A program made the position numbers and the translations under genes. Below the pieces are notes generated by a model. It saw only the letters and a list, made by a program, of their open reading frames with translations. It did no database searches and was not told the origin of the DNA. 64,000 nucleotides of DNA. It comes from Pegoplata infirma. Its lineage: Eukaryota; Arthropoda; Insecta; Diptera; Anthomyiidae. The stretch spans positions 159,594,622-159,658,621 of the forward strand of contig OY992539.1 in assembly GCA_963921195.1 (NCBI GenBank). Reading direction: 5' to 3'. This document shows positions 1 through 11,358 of this stretch, piece after piece; position 1 is the stretch's first letter; the number at the start of each line of letters is the position of its first letter.

Positions 1-359
1 TAGGTTTTATATGGAACCTTTCCTCTGACCCTAAGATAAGTGTTGACTGGGCCACAAAAATCCACAGCACATCTAGCAAATGGCCTTGAAGGGTTGAGGC
101 GTTCGACAGGCAAATTTCCCATCATTTGTTGAAGCAATTTCGGGCGATAGCGAATGCATTGTGGGCACGAGTTGACAATACGTCGACATAAATTTCGAGA
201 ATTGATGATCCAAAATTTTTGTCGAATTAGAGACATGAGAGCCTTGGCACCAGCGTGGTAATTACTTAAATGTAGATGGCGTACATAACAGTCGACAAAG
301 TGATTTTTGCTGGGCAAGATTATTGGGTGCTTTTGACCATCTGGTATAGCAGCGAGTTC
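1..359 (-). pseudogene. pol: BEL/Pao integrase zinc-binding region and start of catalytic core (partial)
   Basis: On the minus strand this stretch translates without a stop into the BEL integrase N-terminus: a HPIILP motif, an H-x3-H pair (HLHLSNYH), a later CPQC pair, then the beginning of the integrase core (CAVDFCGP) at the window edge. It is the direct continuation of the frame ending at 3132. The two parts are separated by the TA-flanked element at 362-3129, and the codon phase on both sides agrees once the element and one TA copy are discounted. The catalytic D,D,E residues beyond the first D are outside the window. Confidence 0.88.
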
Positions 360-361
360 TA

Positions 362-3129
362 CACACAAAAAAATAATCGAGGTAACAATACCTTAGCTGG
401 CATAGGTATTTATTTTTTCTATGAAATCAAAAATATAAGTTTTATTACCTTAGCACTACGTAATTTAAATACCTAATTGGCTATGCAACTTTTACTATTC
501 TATTTAGGTAGAATTTCGAAAAAATTTTTGACAATAATTTTAAAATTCATAAAAAATACAAACATCAGAAATATTTAACATTTTTTTGTCAAAGTTTTTT
601 AACGCAATAAAAATCATTGGAAATTAACAATTAGCGAAATATTAGATCAGCAAGGTAATTAGTTTTAAAAGGAAATTAATAACGTAAAAATAATTCAATT
701 ATTTTACTGTTTTTTAGATAACGTGAACAAAAAGGAGTCTTCAAGAATTAAAGATCCAGAGATCCAGAACTAAGAAGCAACATGTGCAAAAAACTCATCA
801 AGAATACCAGAATTAAGAAAAAGCTCAGAATCAACTATGTATATTTCTCAACCATATTTTCTCAGAATCTGATTATTTTTTCCATAAGAAAATGCATTTT
901 AACGAGAAAATTTTTGGTATAAAAACGTCTCATAAATAAGATTATTATAGAATCTGAGACTTCTCTTTGGAAATAATTTGAGAAATATATTTTCTATAAA
1001 AAATACATATCTTAAAATCTGTGAATTTTTCTATAGGAAAAATGTTTAAGACTCTAATAATTTTTTGCAGAAAAAGGTCACAGAATCTGAGAATATATCA
1101 GTATCAGGTCCCGAGATGTTTTCTGCAAAAAATTTCTGATTCTAAAACATTTTTTCTAAAGACAAAATCTCTGATTCTGAAACATTTTTTTATAGAAAAA
1201 TTTTTCTTAAGAAAAAATGTCTCAGAATCTGAGAATTTTTCTATAGAAAAAATGTCTCAGAATCTGAGAATTTTTTTTATAGAAAAAATGTCTCAGAATC
1301 TGAGAATTTTTTTTATAGAAACAATGTCTCAGAATCTGAGAATTTTTTTTTATAGAAAAAATATCTCAGAATCTGAGAATTTTTTTTATAGAAAAATGTC
1401 TCAGAATATGATAATTTTTCTATAGAAAAAATGTCTCAGAATCTAAGAATTTTTCTATAGAAAAAATGTCTCGGAATCTGAGAGTTTTTCAATAGAAAAA
1501 ATGTCTCAGATTCTGAAAATTTTTCTATAGAAAAAATGTTTTAGAATCTAAGAATTTTTCTATAGAAAAAATGTCTCAGAATCTGAGAATTTTTCTATAG
1601 AAAAAATGTCTCAGAGTCTGAACTTTCTCTAAAGAAAAATTCTTAGATTCTGGGAAATTTTTTCTAGAGAAAAGTATTCAGATTCTGAGACATTTTTTCT
1701 AAAGAAAAATTCTCAGATTCTGAGACATTTTTTCTATAGAAAAATTCTTAGATTCTAAAACATTTTTTCTATAGAAAAATTTTCAGAATCTGAGACATTT
1801 TTTCTATTGAAAAACTCTCAGATTCCGAGACATTTTTTCTATAGAAAAATTCTCAGATTCTGAGACATTTTTTCTATAGAAAAATTCTCAGATTCTGAGA
1901 CATTTTTTCATGAAGAAATTCTCAGATCCTAAAACATTTTTTCTATAGAAAATTTCTGAGATTCTGTGACAGTTTTTCTTTAGAAAAATTCTCAGATTCT
2001 GAGACATTTTTTCTATAAAAAAAGTCCCAGATTCTGAAACATTTTTTCTATAGAAAAATTCTCATATTCTGAGACATTTTTTCTGTAGAAAAACCCTCAG
2101 ATTCTGACACATTTTTTTCTATAGAAAAATTCTTGGATTCTAATACAGTTTTCTATAGAAAAATTCTCAGATTCTGATATATTTTTTCTATAGAAAAATT
2201 CTTATATTCTAAGACATTTTTCCTTTAGAAAAACTCTCAGATTCCGAGACATTTTTTCTATAAAAAAATTCTTAGATTTTGAGACATTTGTTCTTTAGAA
2301 AAATTCTCAGATCATGAGACATATTCTGGGACATTTTCTCTATAGAACAATTTTGAGACATTTTTTCTTTAGAAAAATTCTCAGATCCTGAGACATTTTT
2401 TCTATAGAAAAATTCTTAAATTCTGAGGCATTTTTTCTATATAAAAATTCTCAGATCCTGAGAAAATTCTTAGATTCCGAGACATTTTTTCTATAGAAAA
2501 ACTATTAGATTTTAAGACATTTTTTCTATAGAAAAATTCTCAGATTCTGACACATTTCTGTAAAGAAAAGTTCTCATATTCTGAATTGTGAGACATTTTT
2601 CTATAGAAACATTTTCAGATTCTGAGATTTCAGATTTTTTAAAAGAAAAAATATTCAGAAACTAAGTATTTTCTGTAGAAGTCTCAGAAGCTGTGAATAT
2701 TTCTATTAAAAAAATGTTTAAAAACAGAAAAATTTTCCGATTTTGAGTCCTACATAAGATTCTGAGACATTTTTCTTATTATCAACCTTTCTTTAAAATT
2801 TGTAAAAATTTAAAAAATAAAATTAATAAAAAATAATAAACTTTTCGTAGTTTTTATTTAAATTTTAAAAGGAAATGGTGTAAAAATGCCATTACTAATA
2901 CAAGGTAAAACTACCAAATTATTTACGTAATATCACCTATTTATCAATGCTATTTTACCTAAAAAGCTAAGGTATATTTCTGTCAACCATAACAAATTTT
3001 CGAACATAGGAATTACCTTAGCTTTTAAGTAACATTACCTTTTAACTTAGCAAATGCCCCGTTTGCCTGGCGCTAAGGTATTTTTATACTATAATTTTAG
3101 GTAATATTACCTCGATTTTTTTTTGTGTG
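362..3129. mobile_element. TA-flanked inverted-repeat element with minisatellite core (2768 bp)
   Basis: Starts CACACAAAAAAAT and ends with its near-complement, followed on both ends by TCGAGGTAA/TTACCTCGA and flanked by TA at 360-361 and 3130-3131. It sits inside the BEL integrase coding region, and the host codon phase is intact on both sides, so the borders are exact. Subterminal DNA on both sides is rich in the word AGGTAA and its complement (about 380-720 and 2880-3120). The middle (about 1020-2660) is a minisatellite. There is no transposase frame. A TA target fits the Tc1/mariner-like (IS630) superfamily, but TA alone does not prove it. Confidence 0.88.
1020..2660. repeat. Minisatellite, about 35-bp unit, with orientation switch
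   Basis: About 45 units built from the palindromic core TTTTTCTATAGAAAAA plus a spacer containing TCTCAGAATCTGAGA. Up to about 1620 the spacer reads ATGTCTCAGAATCTGAGAA after the core; beyond it the complementary order TTCTCAGATTCTGAGACAT dominates. Open frames seen here (for example 1021-1425) are a by-product of the repeat period. Confidence 0.9.
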
Positions 3130-3131
3130 TA

Positions 3132-6100
3132 AGCGACCACCGACTTTGAGCAAGTTGAAGCCATTTGTAGAATCTATAAAGGGGTTGAGACATTTTAAAG
3201 CGCCTTGAGGGTCCTTTTTCTTCAGAACTCGAGAAATATCTTCTTGGAAGTATTGTCGCTGGATATTGAAAACTATGCGAGTCAAAGCGTTTTCTAATTC
3301 CTGAGGCTGCAAAGAGTCAGAATTATAAATATTAGATTTGATTTTTTGAGTAAATCGTAGCATCCAGGCGACAATTCGAAGAATCTTCAAATAAGAACTA
3401 TATTTTTCAATTGAGTCCAAAATATAGTTTGATTTTGTTTCGAGGCAAAGTACGGTTTTACGTTTTTCTTTGTTAATTTCTTCTAGATTTTCGTTGCTAA
3501 TTCGATCGATTTTGTTAGCGGGCCATTGAGCAGGATCAAGAGTAAGAAAAGCAGGTCCATTGAACCAGATTGATGGAGCGAGTTCCTGTACAGTTGAACC
3601 ACGAGAAACGATATCAGCAGGATTGACATGTGTTGGAACATGTCTCCATGTACAACCATTGGTGAGATCTTGAATTTCTGATATCCTGTTGCCAACAAAA
3701 ACTGATAAAGTTGAAGAATGTTGTTTGAGCCAGTGTAAAACGATTTGAGAATCGGTCCAAAAAACGACTTCCAAATTTGGTATAAGCAAAAGAGCTTTGA
3801 TTTTTTAGTACAATTTTGCCAAAAGATGTGCTCCACATAGCTCTAGTTTTGGTAAAGATTTTCTTTTTGTAGGGGCAACTCTAGATTTTGCAGTAAAAAG
3901 ATGAACAGAAATTTCTCCAGAAGCACTTTTTACTCGAAGATACAAACAGCAACCAAAAGCGCGAATTGAAGAGTCACAAAAGCCATGAAGTTGAACTGAT
4001 TGAGCATTAGGAGCGAGGCAATAACGAGGAATTTTAAGCGACGATAAAGTTTTGAGATCTGAGACAAATTTTTCCCAAGCTGTATGAAGCTCTTGAGGTA
4101 TAGATTCGTCCCAGCCTAGTTTTAAAATCCATAATTCTTGCATTATGATTTTGGCCTTTATAATAAGAGGCGCTACGAGTCCAAGGGGATCAAAAAGTGA
4201 TGACGAAAGCGACAAAATAGTTCTTTTGGTGATTTTTTCATCCAGTTGAGTTTCGGGCGAAAACGAGAAAAGAAAAGCATCTTTTTGTTGGTCCCAAGTG
4301 ATACCAAGAGCATTGGTTACAGCTGAGTCATCAATATTCAAATCTTTAATGGTTTTGTCATCTTGAAAATCTTTGTGATTTGAATGCCATTTATCCAATT
4401 CAAAACAACCCTTAACTAGAATTTGATTTACCTCATTTTTGATTTGAGCCAACTCTTCTAATGTTTCTGCACCACCCAGAAAGTCATCCACGTAAAACGA
4501 TGATTTTATTGTTTTTGCACCAAGTTCAAATTCATCCATGTATTGATCTGCGAGATAATGAAGACTTTTAATGGCGAGATAAGGGGCAGAAGACATCCCA
4601 TAAGTGACAGTGTTGAGCTGGTAGGTACGAATTTCTTCTTCCTCAGAATTTCTCCACAAAATGTACTGATATTTTCGATCACGAGAGTCAATTAGAACCT
4701 GCCTGTACATTTTAACGATGTCAGCAGTAATAGCGAATCTGTACAGGCGAAAACGAAGTAATATTTTGTAAAGTTCTTCTTGAATTGTTGGGCCAACCAT
4801 GAGAATATCATTCAGTGATTTTTGTGTTGATGTGGGACAAGAGGCGTCGAAAACAACTCTCAATTTTGTTGAAGTGCTACTCATTTTAAATACACAATGG
4901 TGGGGAATAAAATAATGAGGCTCATCTAAGCGAGGATTACGAACTAGTGTCATGTGTCCCAAATCTTCATATTCTTTCATAAAAGCAGTATATTGTGATT
5001 TCAGATTGCTGTCACGAGCAAAACGTCTTTCTTGAGAACCAAATCGTTTTAGAGCCATATTTCGGGAAAGACCTAAAGAGCCAGAAGATTCTTTGAAAGG
5101 AAGTTTAACAACAATCCTACCTGAAGATTCACGATGGACAGTATCATTGAAAAATGATTCACAATCAGATTGTTCTTGAGTCAAAAGATTTGAGCCAGAG
5201 TCAATTTCTTCAATTTCCCATAAACGTTGTAATTTTAGGTCAACTTCTTCTTCAATTGACAGCATGCAGGATGAACCAGAAGCGTTGGATTGATTTGAGA
5301 CATATCGACCTGCTACAATCCATCCAAAAAGCGTTTTATGCAATTTAGGCAAGTTGAGACCAAGTTTTATTTGACCCACAGATAAAATGTCGAAGAAAGT
5401 TTCTGTACCAATGAGCAAATCAATGCGTTTTGACTTGAAAAAGTTTTCATCAGCAAGTTGTGTGTTTGCAGGCAAATTCCAGGATGAAACATCAAGTTCA
5501 GAATCAGGCTGATACGAAATATGAGGTGTAATACAAAACGAGAGATAAACTTCGAAATCAGTAAAACGAGACTTGACATTTGTAGACGATTTGTGTTTGG
5601 TTTTTGTATGTGAATTTCCAATACTAGCGACTTCAGTGGTTTGTTTTATTCTAGGCAGATGTAATTTTTGAGAAAATTCATCGGTAATGAAATTCAATTG
5701 AGAGCAAGAGTCCAACAAAGCGCGTCCCAATTGATAGCGACCAGTGGCGTCACGAACTAGAACCATGGCAGTAGCAAGAAGCACCTGTTCCGGCGAAGAT
5801 TTTTCCATATGGGTATGGACCGAGGCTGAGTTTTCATTCAAGGCAGCACGAGAAGTAGAAGCAACTGGTTCAGCAGCAGGAGACGAGGGCTTTGAAGCTG
5901 GCTGAGACCGATGAAGCAAACTATGATGAGAGCGAGAACAAAATTTGCACTTGAATGTAGAGGAACAGTTGTTAACTTGATGCCCTTTCGACAAGCAGTT
6001 GAGACAAAGACCTAAACGTTTGACATTTTCAAAGCGTTTGGCAACATCCATATCTTTGAAGCGAGAACAACGACTAATTGTATGGTCTGCCTTTGAGCAT

Positions 6101-7077
6101 AGAGCGCAAATGCGATTTGAGACCGAAAACGAATAACCAGATTTTGTATTTTTAGATTTGGACTTACCAGAATGAACGTCAGGTTTACGAGGGACAGCGT
6201 GTGTATGGTTAGTGTCAACCGATTCTAAAAACTGGCAACGCCGTTCAAGCACCTTGGAGCATTCATCCCATGATGGCAGTTTGGTAAAGTCCAAAGAGTC
6301 TTTCCATTTTCTTTTGGTGTCATCATCAACTTTTTCCATCACTATATAAATCAGCATCGAATTTGCAATGTCGGTTGGGGAGCCAAGAGACAGAAGTGAG
6401 CTATAAAGAGCTGAAACATTATCAACTAGACTGCGCAATTGGCCACAATTGTAATTTGACATGGTTGGAAGTTCGAAAAGAGTGGTAATATTTTCCATAA
6501 AAATAAGCGTGCTGTTGTCATAACGCGATTTAAGCCGTTCCAGAGCCTTGGGATAATTTTCATTTGTAATTTGGAAAGCCTTAACAGTTTCCAATGCTTG
6601 GCCTTGGAGGCAGTTGAGCAAATGGTTAAATTTCTCGATATTCGATATACCGTATTCACGATCAATTGTATGATTGAACGAGGTAATAAAATTTTTGTAC
6701 TCACTGTACTTACCACTGAATGTGGGCAATTTGAGTTGAGGCAGTTTATGGCTGGGAGCTGGGAGACAGATGGACGATTCAGCAAAAGTTGTATTGTGAA
6801 TATCCTCGCATAGCTGTGACTGAATATTCATTTTAGCCGAGATATACAAATCTTCTATTTCGGGTCTAGCATTGTCCTCTGGATCATATTTTTCAATTTG
6901 GGTTTGGAACGACAAAATTTGTTTAAAATATGATTCCAAAATTCCCAGGCGACACTTTAACTCAGGCACCGAAAGTACCTTACCTTCACCCCTACCATTG
7001 GCTTCGATTTGGTTTTTGATGCGGGTTAAACTTTTCTTCGTATTAGCCCGTTGCTGCTTTACCTCTTCCAGAGTCAT
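3132..7077 (-). pseudogene. pol: BEL/Pao Gag-Pol polyprotein with one nonsense codon
   Basis: The frame opens with ATG at 7077 and runs 1090 codons to an in-frame TAA at 3805-3807. It then continues in the same frame to the insertion at 3129. Along the protein: Gag-like N-terminus (to about residue 300); zinc knuckles of the CX2CX4HX4C type at about 325-375 and a CX2CX3HX4H knuckle near 385; a retropepsin-like segment near 450 (LLDSCSQLNFI); reverse transcriptase at about 700-950 with the YVDD motif near 862; and an RNase H-like region from about 1010. The stop lies inside the RNase H segment. The sequence beyond it still reads as BEL RNase H and integrase linker (TDSQIVLHWL, VGGRL), so the stop is a recent lesion, not the natural end. 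Function if intact: reverse transcription and integration of the element. Confidence 0.92.
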
Positions 7078-7798
7078 TGTAAAAAATTATTTTAAATTTT
7101 TTATTTTATCAGACGAACAAATTTTAAAATCACTGTATTTATGATGATGGACGATGAGCCAAAAATTTTTCAAAAGTTGACTGATTTTTATTTTAAAAAA
7201 TAAAGTGGAGACAAAATTTTGATGATGACTGTAACTGACGCCAACAAATTTTTCGCCAAAAATATTTGTTATTTTTTATGTACTGTGTGAGCGACAACAA
7301 ATTTAACAAAGAGACACACTATGTACTGGACCAACACAACAAAAAAATTGAAGCAAATATTTTTATGTATTAATTTTTATAAAAATGGCGAAAAGTTTTA
7401 GAGTCACTGGCAAAAAGAGTTTTTTTTTTTATCACAAATTGTTTTTTATTTGATGAACCAAAAGATTTTTTTTTATTATTAAAATTAAATTTATTTAAAT
7501 TTATTTTAAGTGGCGACAAAATTTTTAGTTGTACTGTATTCACAATTTAGTTTTTCCACAGTTTTTTGTTCTTTTTTTTCAAATTTTTATTCACCAAAGT
7601 TTTTATTAAAAGCACCAACAGTTTTTTATTTGCAAATATTTATTTATTTGAAATAATGTTTTTGTTTACACAAGCGACAACGACAAATTTTTTCACTTCA
7701 CAAAACGACCGTACACTTATTGCCTAAGATGTACATCAACGAAATAGTTTTTAGATTTTTTCACGGACCGCACCAAATTTTTAAAGTCTTTTTCACGT
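7078..7798 (-). other. BEL/Pao 5' untranslated leader
   Basis: AT-rich, mostly T-run and A-run sequence between the primer-binding site and the gag-pol ATG. There is no open frame of note. Short words such as TTTTTTATT and GCGACAA recur irregularly. I see no clear secondary regulatory element in it. Confidence 0.6.
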
Positions 7799-7816
7799 GC
7801 CCCACGTTGGGAGCCA
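7799..7816 (-). promoter_or_regulatory. Primer-binding site of the BEL/Pao element
   Basis: The minus strand reads TGGCTCCCAACGTGGGGC three bases after the presumed LTR end. The TGG start fits pairing to a tRNA CCA tail, and the rest differs by one base from the TGGCGCCCAACGTGGGGC site that I recall for tRNA-Lys-primed insect retrotransposons. The primer assignment is inference; the position next to the LTR and upstream of gag supports the role. Confidence 0.75.
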
Positions 7817-7819
7817 AAA

Positions 7820-8441
7820 TGTACGATGAGGAGCGTTTTCCCCACCGGCAGCTATATAGAGCAATTAGAATTTATAAAAGTTATCTATATGCTGCTGAAC
7901 GATTTTGTGGGACAGTGTAAATAACAAGAAATTGCGACCGTGAAACCGACAAGAAATAAAAAAGACAACACTCGCTTTCAATTTTTACAATACAATAATT
8001 TTTTATTTAAAATAAACCCTAGCTTAAACCTAACAATTAAAAAACATACAAATACAATAAAAGGGCCCACTGTTGTTGTTGTTATATTCTGTCTCTTTGC
8101 TAAATACAAAAAATTGACTCAATCATAAAATGTATTTTATTTGCAAAAACAAAATACCCTATGCTAGAGCCAGTTGCATTTATTTAAACTACAACAACAC
8201 CATAACAAGTAATTATGGGCAGAGCAAATAAAGAGACAGAAAAATTTAATATTAAAACCAACGGTAAATTTTAACTAAACAAAACTACAGTGGGTACTGG
8301 ATATAATGAATTAAACAAAACTACAGTGGATACAAGTTATAACGAATAAACAATTTAAAGTAAAATAAAATAGAGACAATTACTCAAAACAAATAAATTA
8401 ACAAATTAAATGAACAAAATACTGTATACGGTGACCTAACA
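7820..8441 (-). repeat. Probable 5' LTR of the BEL/Pao element
   Basis: The inner boundary is set by the primer-binding site: the minus strand ends in TACA just before it. The outer boundary at 8441 is a guess from a TGTTAGG start on the minus strand, beyond which unrelated AT-rich repeat begins. A TATA-like stretch lies at about 7850-7885 on the minus strand. A short direct duplication containing ACAAAACTACAGTGG occurs at about 8280 and 8320. The partner LTR is outside the window, so the exact limits cannot be confirmed. Confidence 0.45.
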
Positions 8442-9480
8442 GTTACATAAAATTATATATAATTATATATAATTAAAACAAAATTTTATGATTTATATAA
8501 AACTTGATATAATTTTATATAACTTTATAAAATTATATATTGTTTTATATAATTTGATATAGTTGTATATAATTATATCTGATTATATAAATTTGCTTTT
8601 GTTATATAAAAATAGGGGTCCAAATTTCGCATAAAATTATATAAAAAATTTATCAAAACACAAGTAACATTTATAAAATCTTATATGGTTTTATCGACTC
8701 ATTTTTCGCATCAAATTCTATATAATTCTATTTAATCATATATAATGTTTATAAAATTATATACAATTATATAGGAACTTTTTTACTCGGGTATATAAAA
8801 TCACATATGATGCAACAAAAAATACATATAGTTTTACAAAATAATATATGTATATATAAAACTATATATAATTATATATGATCTTTTTTACTCGGGAAAA
8901 TATAAGAAACATTGATCAAATTTTATATAGTTTTATCGACTCATTTTTCGCATCAAATTCTATATAATTCTATTTAATCATATATGATGTTTATAAAATT
9001 ATATACAACTATATAGGAACTTTTTTACTCGGGTATATAATCTTATATGATAGCAAAACAATTTATGTAGAAATTTATCAAATAATATATGTTTATATAA
9101 AAATAACATATAATTTGATCAAATTATATAAATTTATATAAAATTATATATAATTATATATAAATTTATTCTTCCCGAATAAAAAAAAGTTATATGACGC
9201 AATATTTAATTATATATGAAAAGATATGCTTTTATGTAAATCCATATTAATTTTGATCCGAAAATTGGCGGATCGAATATTATACGATTATATCAAATTC
9301 TATTATTTTTGATAAAATAATATCAAATTTGATTAAGTTTGATCCCAAAAATGGGTCTATCTAATTGTATAATATCATATCTTATCTGTTAAAATTAGAT
9401 AAATTTTTATATAATTAGATGAAATCTGGTGAATTTTTTTGGAATTTTAAACGAGAAATTAGAAATTATTTTATCAGATT
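8442..9480. repeat. AT-rich dispersed repeat with TATATAATTATA words
   Basis: Dense ATATAATTATAT-type words, plus several copies of TTTTTTACTCGGG that look like termini of a family also seen at 12.9-13.1 kb and, as TTTTTTAGTCGGG, at 35.9 kb. Contains a direct duplication: 8685-8800 is repeated almost exactly at 8922-9036. No coding potential. Confidence 0.7.
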
Positions 9481-9890
9481 GGATACATTATCAATTAGAA
9501 GAGTTTTTTTTGCATTCTTCGGAATTTTTCGGGACTTAGCAAATTATTAAAAATTTTTAATTTTTTTCTAAAATCATTTTTAAGGGATTTAAAAATTCCA
9601 AAAAATGTTTGTGTCTTAGAAAATTTAAAAACATTTTTTCGGAACTTAAAAATTTTTCAAAAAAATAAAATTTCTCCTAAAAACATTTTCAATGATTTTT
9701 TTACTCCAAATGACTTTTTTACTCCGGGACTTTGGAAAATTTTCATAAAATTTTTTAGGACTTGAAAATTTTTTAATTTTTTTTAATTGTCCGGGACTTA
9801 GAAAATTTTTAAATTTTTTTTCGGGATATAATTATAAATAAAATCATATATCATTTTATCTGCCATATCTAAAAATTCCCGACATTATAT
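9481..9890. repeat. AT-rich repeat with GGGACTTAGAAAA words
   Basis: Repeated CGGGACTTAGAAAATTTT-like phrases. The same phrases follow the TATATAATT block at 35.2-35.6 kb and 37.7-38.0 kb, so this is probably the distal part of the same family. Confidence 0.6.
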
Positions 9891-10740
9891 CGTTTGCTTA
9901 TTTTTGGTATGACCCAAAGACCATTTACTTTGTTTTGAGAAAAACGAAAAAGAAACTTCTCATCAACTTTATTAAAAATCTACACGATAGATTTGTTTTT
10001 TACTTTTGATATCGATTGCTTAAAATGTTTTAAGAAAAAATATAAATTTTTATACGTTTTTGCACAAGATATCGAAAGTTATTATGATGTTAACAAAAAA
10101 AGACTTGGTCGCGTTTTGCTCCATATCCCGTTTAAATGAATATTTTCTTAAAAAAATTTAATTTTCTTTCACGTGGGTCAAAGTCAACCTGAGTTTACCT
10201 TATTAAATTATCTTTAATTTTGGCTATAATTAGCAAAGTTGGGGCTGGATATCTTTAAATTCTTACAATAAATTCATTCCGGATGAAAATAAAGTGCATA
10301 ACAATCATAAACAATTGATTTCTAATTCCATTTGGCAAATGGTTTATGGGTCACACCAATAACCAAGCGTCAATTTTTAGTTTGTTTTGATATGCACCCT
10401 TTCAACGTTATATGCATCAAAACAAAAGTAGAGAAAAATATTTTAACTTTTAGATGTAAAATTTGCTGCATGTGCAGAAAATTGGCGTATGCAGCAAACC
10501 AATGTTAAGACAATGTTAATATTGGGGATATGAAGCAAAGTTAGGGCTGTATATCTTCTAATTTATACGATATATAAAAAAATAGATTACGAATTTGGAA
10601 AGAGGACATATTAATCATATACAATTGATTCCTAACTCCATTTTCTCAAAAATGGTCTTTGGGTCATACCAAAAATAAACAAACGATATGTCATATCTAA
10701 TTTCATATAGATCGGTATGTAAATAGATATCAAGAAATCT
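9891..10740. repeat. Unclassified repeat with inverted and direct internal copies
   Basis: The phrase TTTTTGGTATGACCCAAAG at about 9902 recurs inverted near 10665. A second block (GCAAAGTTGGGGCTGG... at about 10230) recurs directly near 10540 with about 305-bp spacing, each copy followed by an ACAATTGATT phrase. No open frame. Probably a remnant of a non-autonomous element. Confidence 0.5.
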
Positions 10741-11358
10741 TTTTTATACCCTCCACTTAGTGATAGAGGGTATATATAAGTTTGTCATTCTGTTTGTAAC
10801 TCATCGAAATATCGATCTAGGACCCCATAAAGTATATATATTCATGATGCCCGATCGATTTTAAGACATTCTAGCGATGTCCGTCTGTCCGTCTGTCCGT
10901 CTGTCTGTCTGTTGAAAATGCTCTCGCGGACAAAATATTGCACAGAGATGACTGAAACTTAACATATTTATTGGAAGTTCTCCCGAGAAGTTTGGTATTG
11001 CATTTGAGCGATATCGGTTCAGCGGTTCAAAAGTTATGAACGAAAATGTAAGCACACCTCAAAAATTTCAGTACATTCAACATAACCTAAAAATACAAAA
11101 TGCTTTAATTCGGCTTCTGGTTGACATATGTGAACATAATTAAACACCAAATGGTATTTAAACAAGTACGAACATATTTTTTGACAAAAAAAGAAAAAAA
11201 TCGCGGATTTTTTTTACCAAAATTTTTTTTCGCGAAATTTTTTTTTTTCAAAAATTTTTTTTTTTTCCTTTTAAATAAAGTTTTTTGCAATAATCTTTTT
11301 GAAATTGTGGAGGGTATCACTACATTCGGCAAGCCCGAATTTAACTTTTGTACTTGTT
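10741..11358. repeat. Dipteran-type dispersed repeat with GTCCGTCTGT microsatellite
   Basis: Begins TATACCCTCCACTTAG, contains a (GTCCGTCTGTCCGTCT)n stretch at 10879-10912, then a TTCAGCGGTTCAAAAG phrase, and ends GGAGGGTATCACTACATTCGG...CCGAATTTAAC. Related copies occur at 24.3-24.8 kb and 41.8-42.1 kb. This repeat type is very common in flies; I do not assign it to a superfamily. Confidence 0.75.

Larger units (their letters stand above)
1..8441 (-). mobile_element. BEL/Pao LTR retrotransposon, 3' end outside window
   Basis: Minus-strand LTR retrotransposon. Reading leftward it has a probable 5' LTR, a primer-binding site, a long untranslated leader, a gag-pol frame and the start of the integrase, which runs off the left edge. 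The domain order (N-terminal Gag, zinc knuckles, protease, reverse transcriptase with YVDD, RNase H, integrase) and the CX2CX3HX4H third knuckle are typical of BEL/Pao. The copy is broken by an in-frame stop at 3805-3807 and by a TA-flanked 2.77-kb insertion at 362-3129. The 3' LTR is not in the window, so LTR-LTR divergence cannot be used to date it. Confidence 0.9.

Noticed and set aside
1021..1425. 134-codon open frame
   Set aside because: Lies wholly in the minisatellite; the repeated IFFIEKMSQNLR peptide is the repeat read in frame.
1020..2660. CRISPR-like array
   Set aside because: Units are self-complementary with no constant repeat/variable spacer layout, and the genome is eukaryotic.
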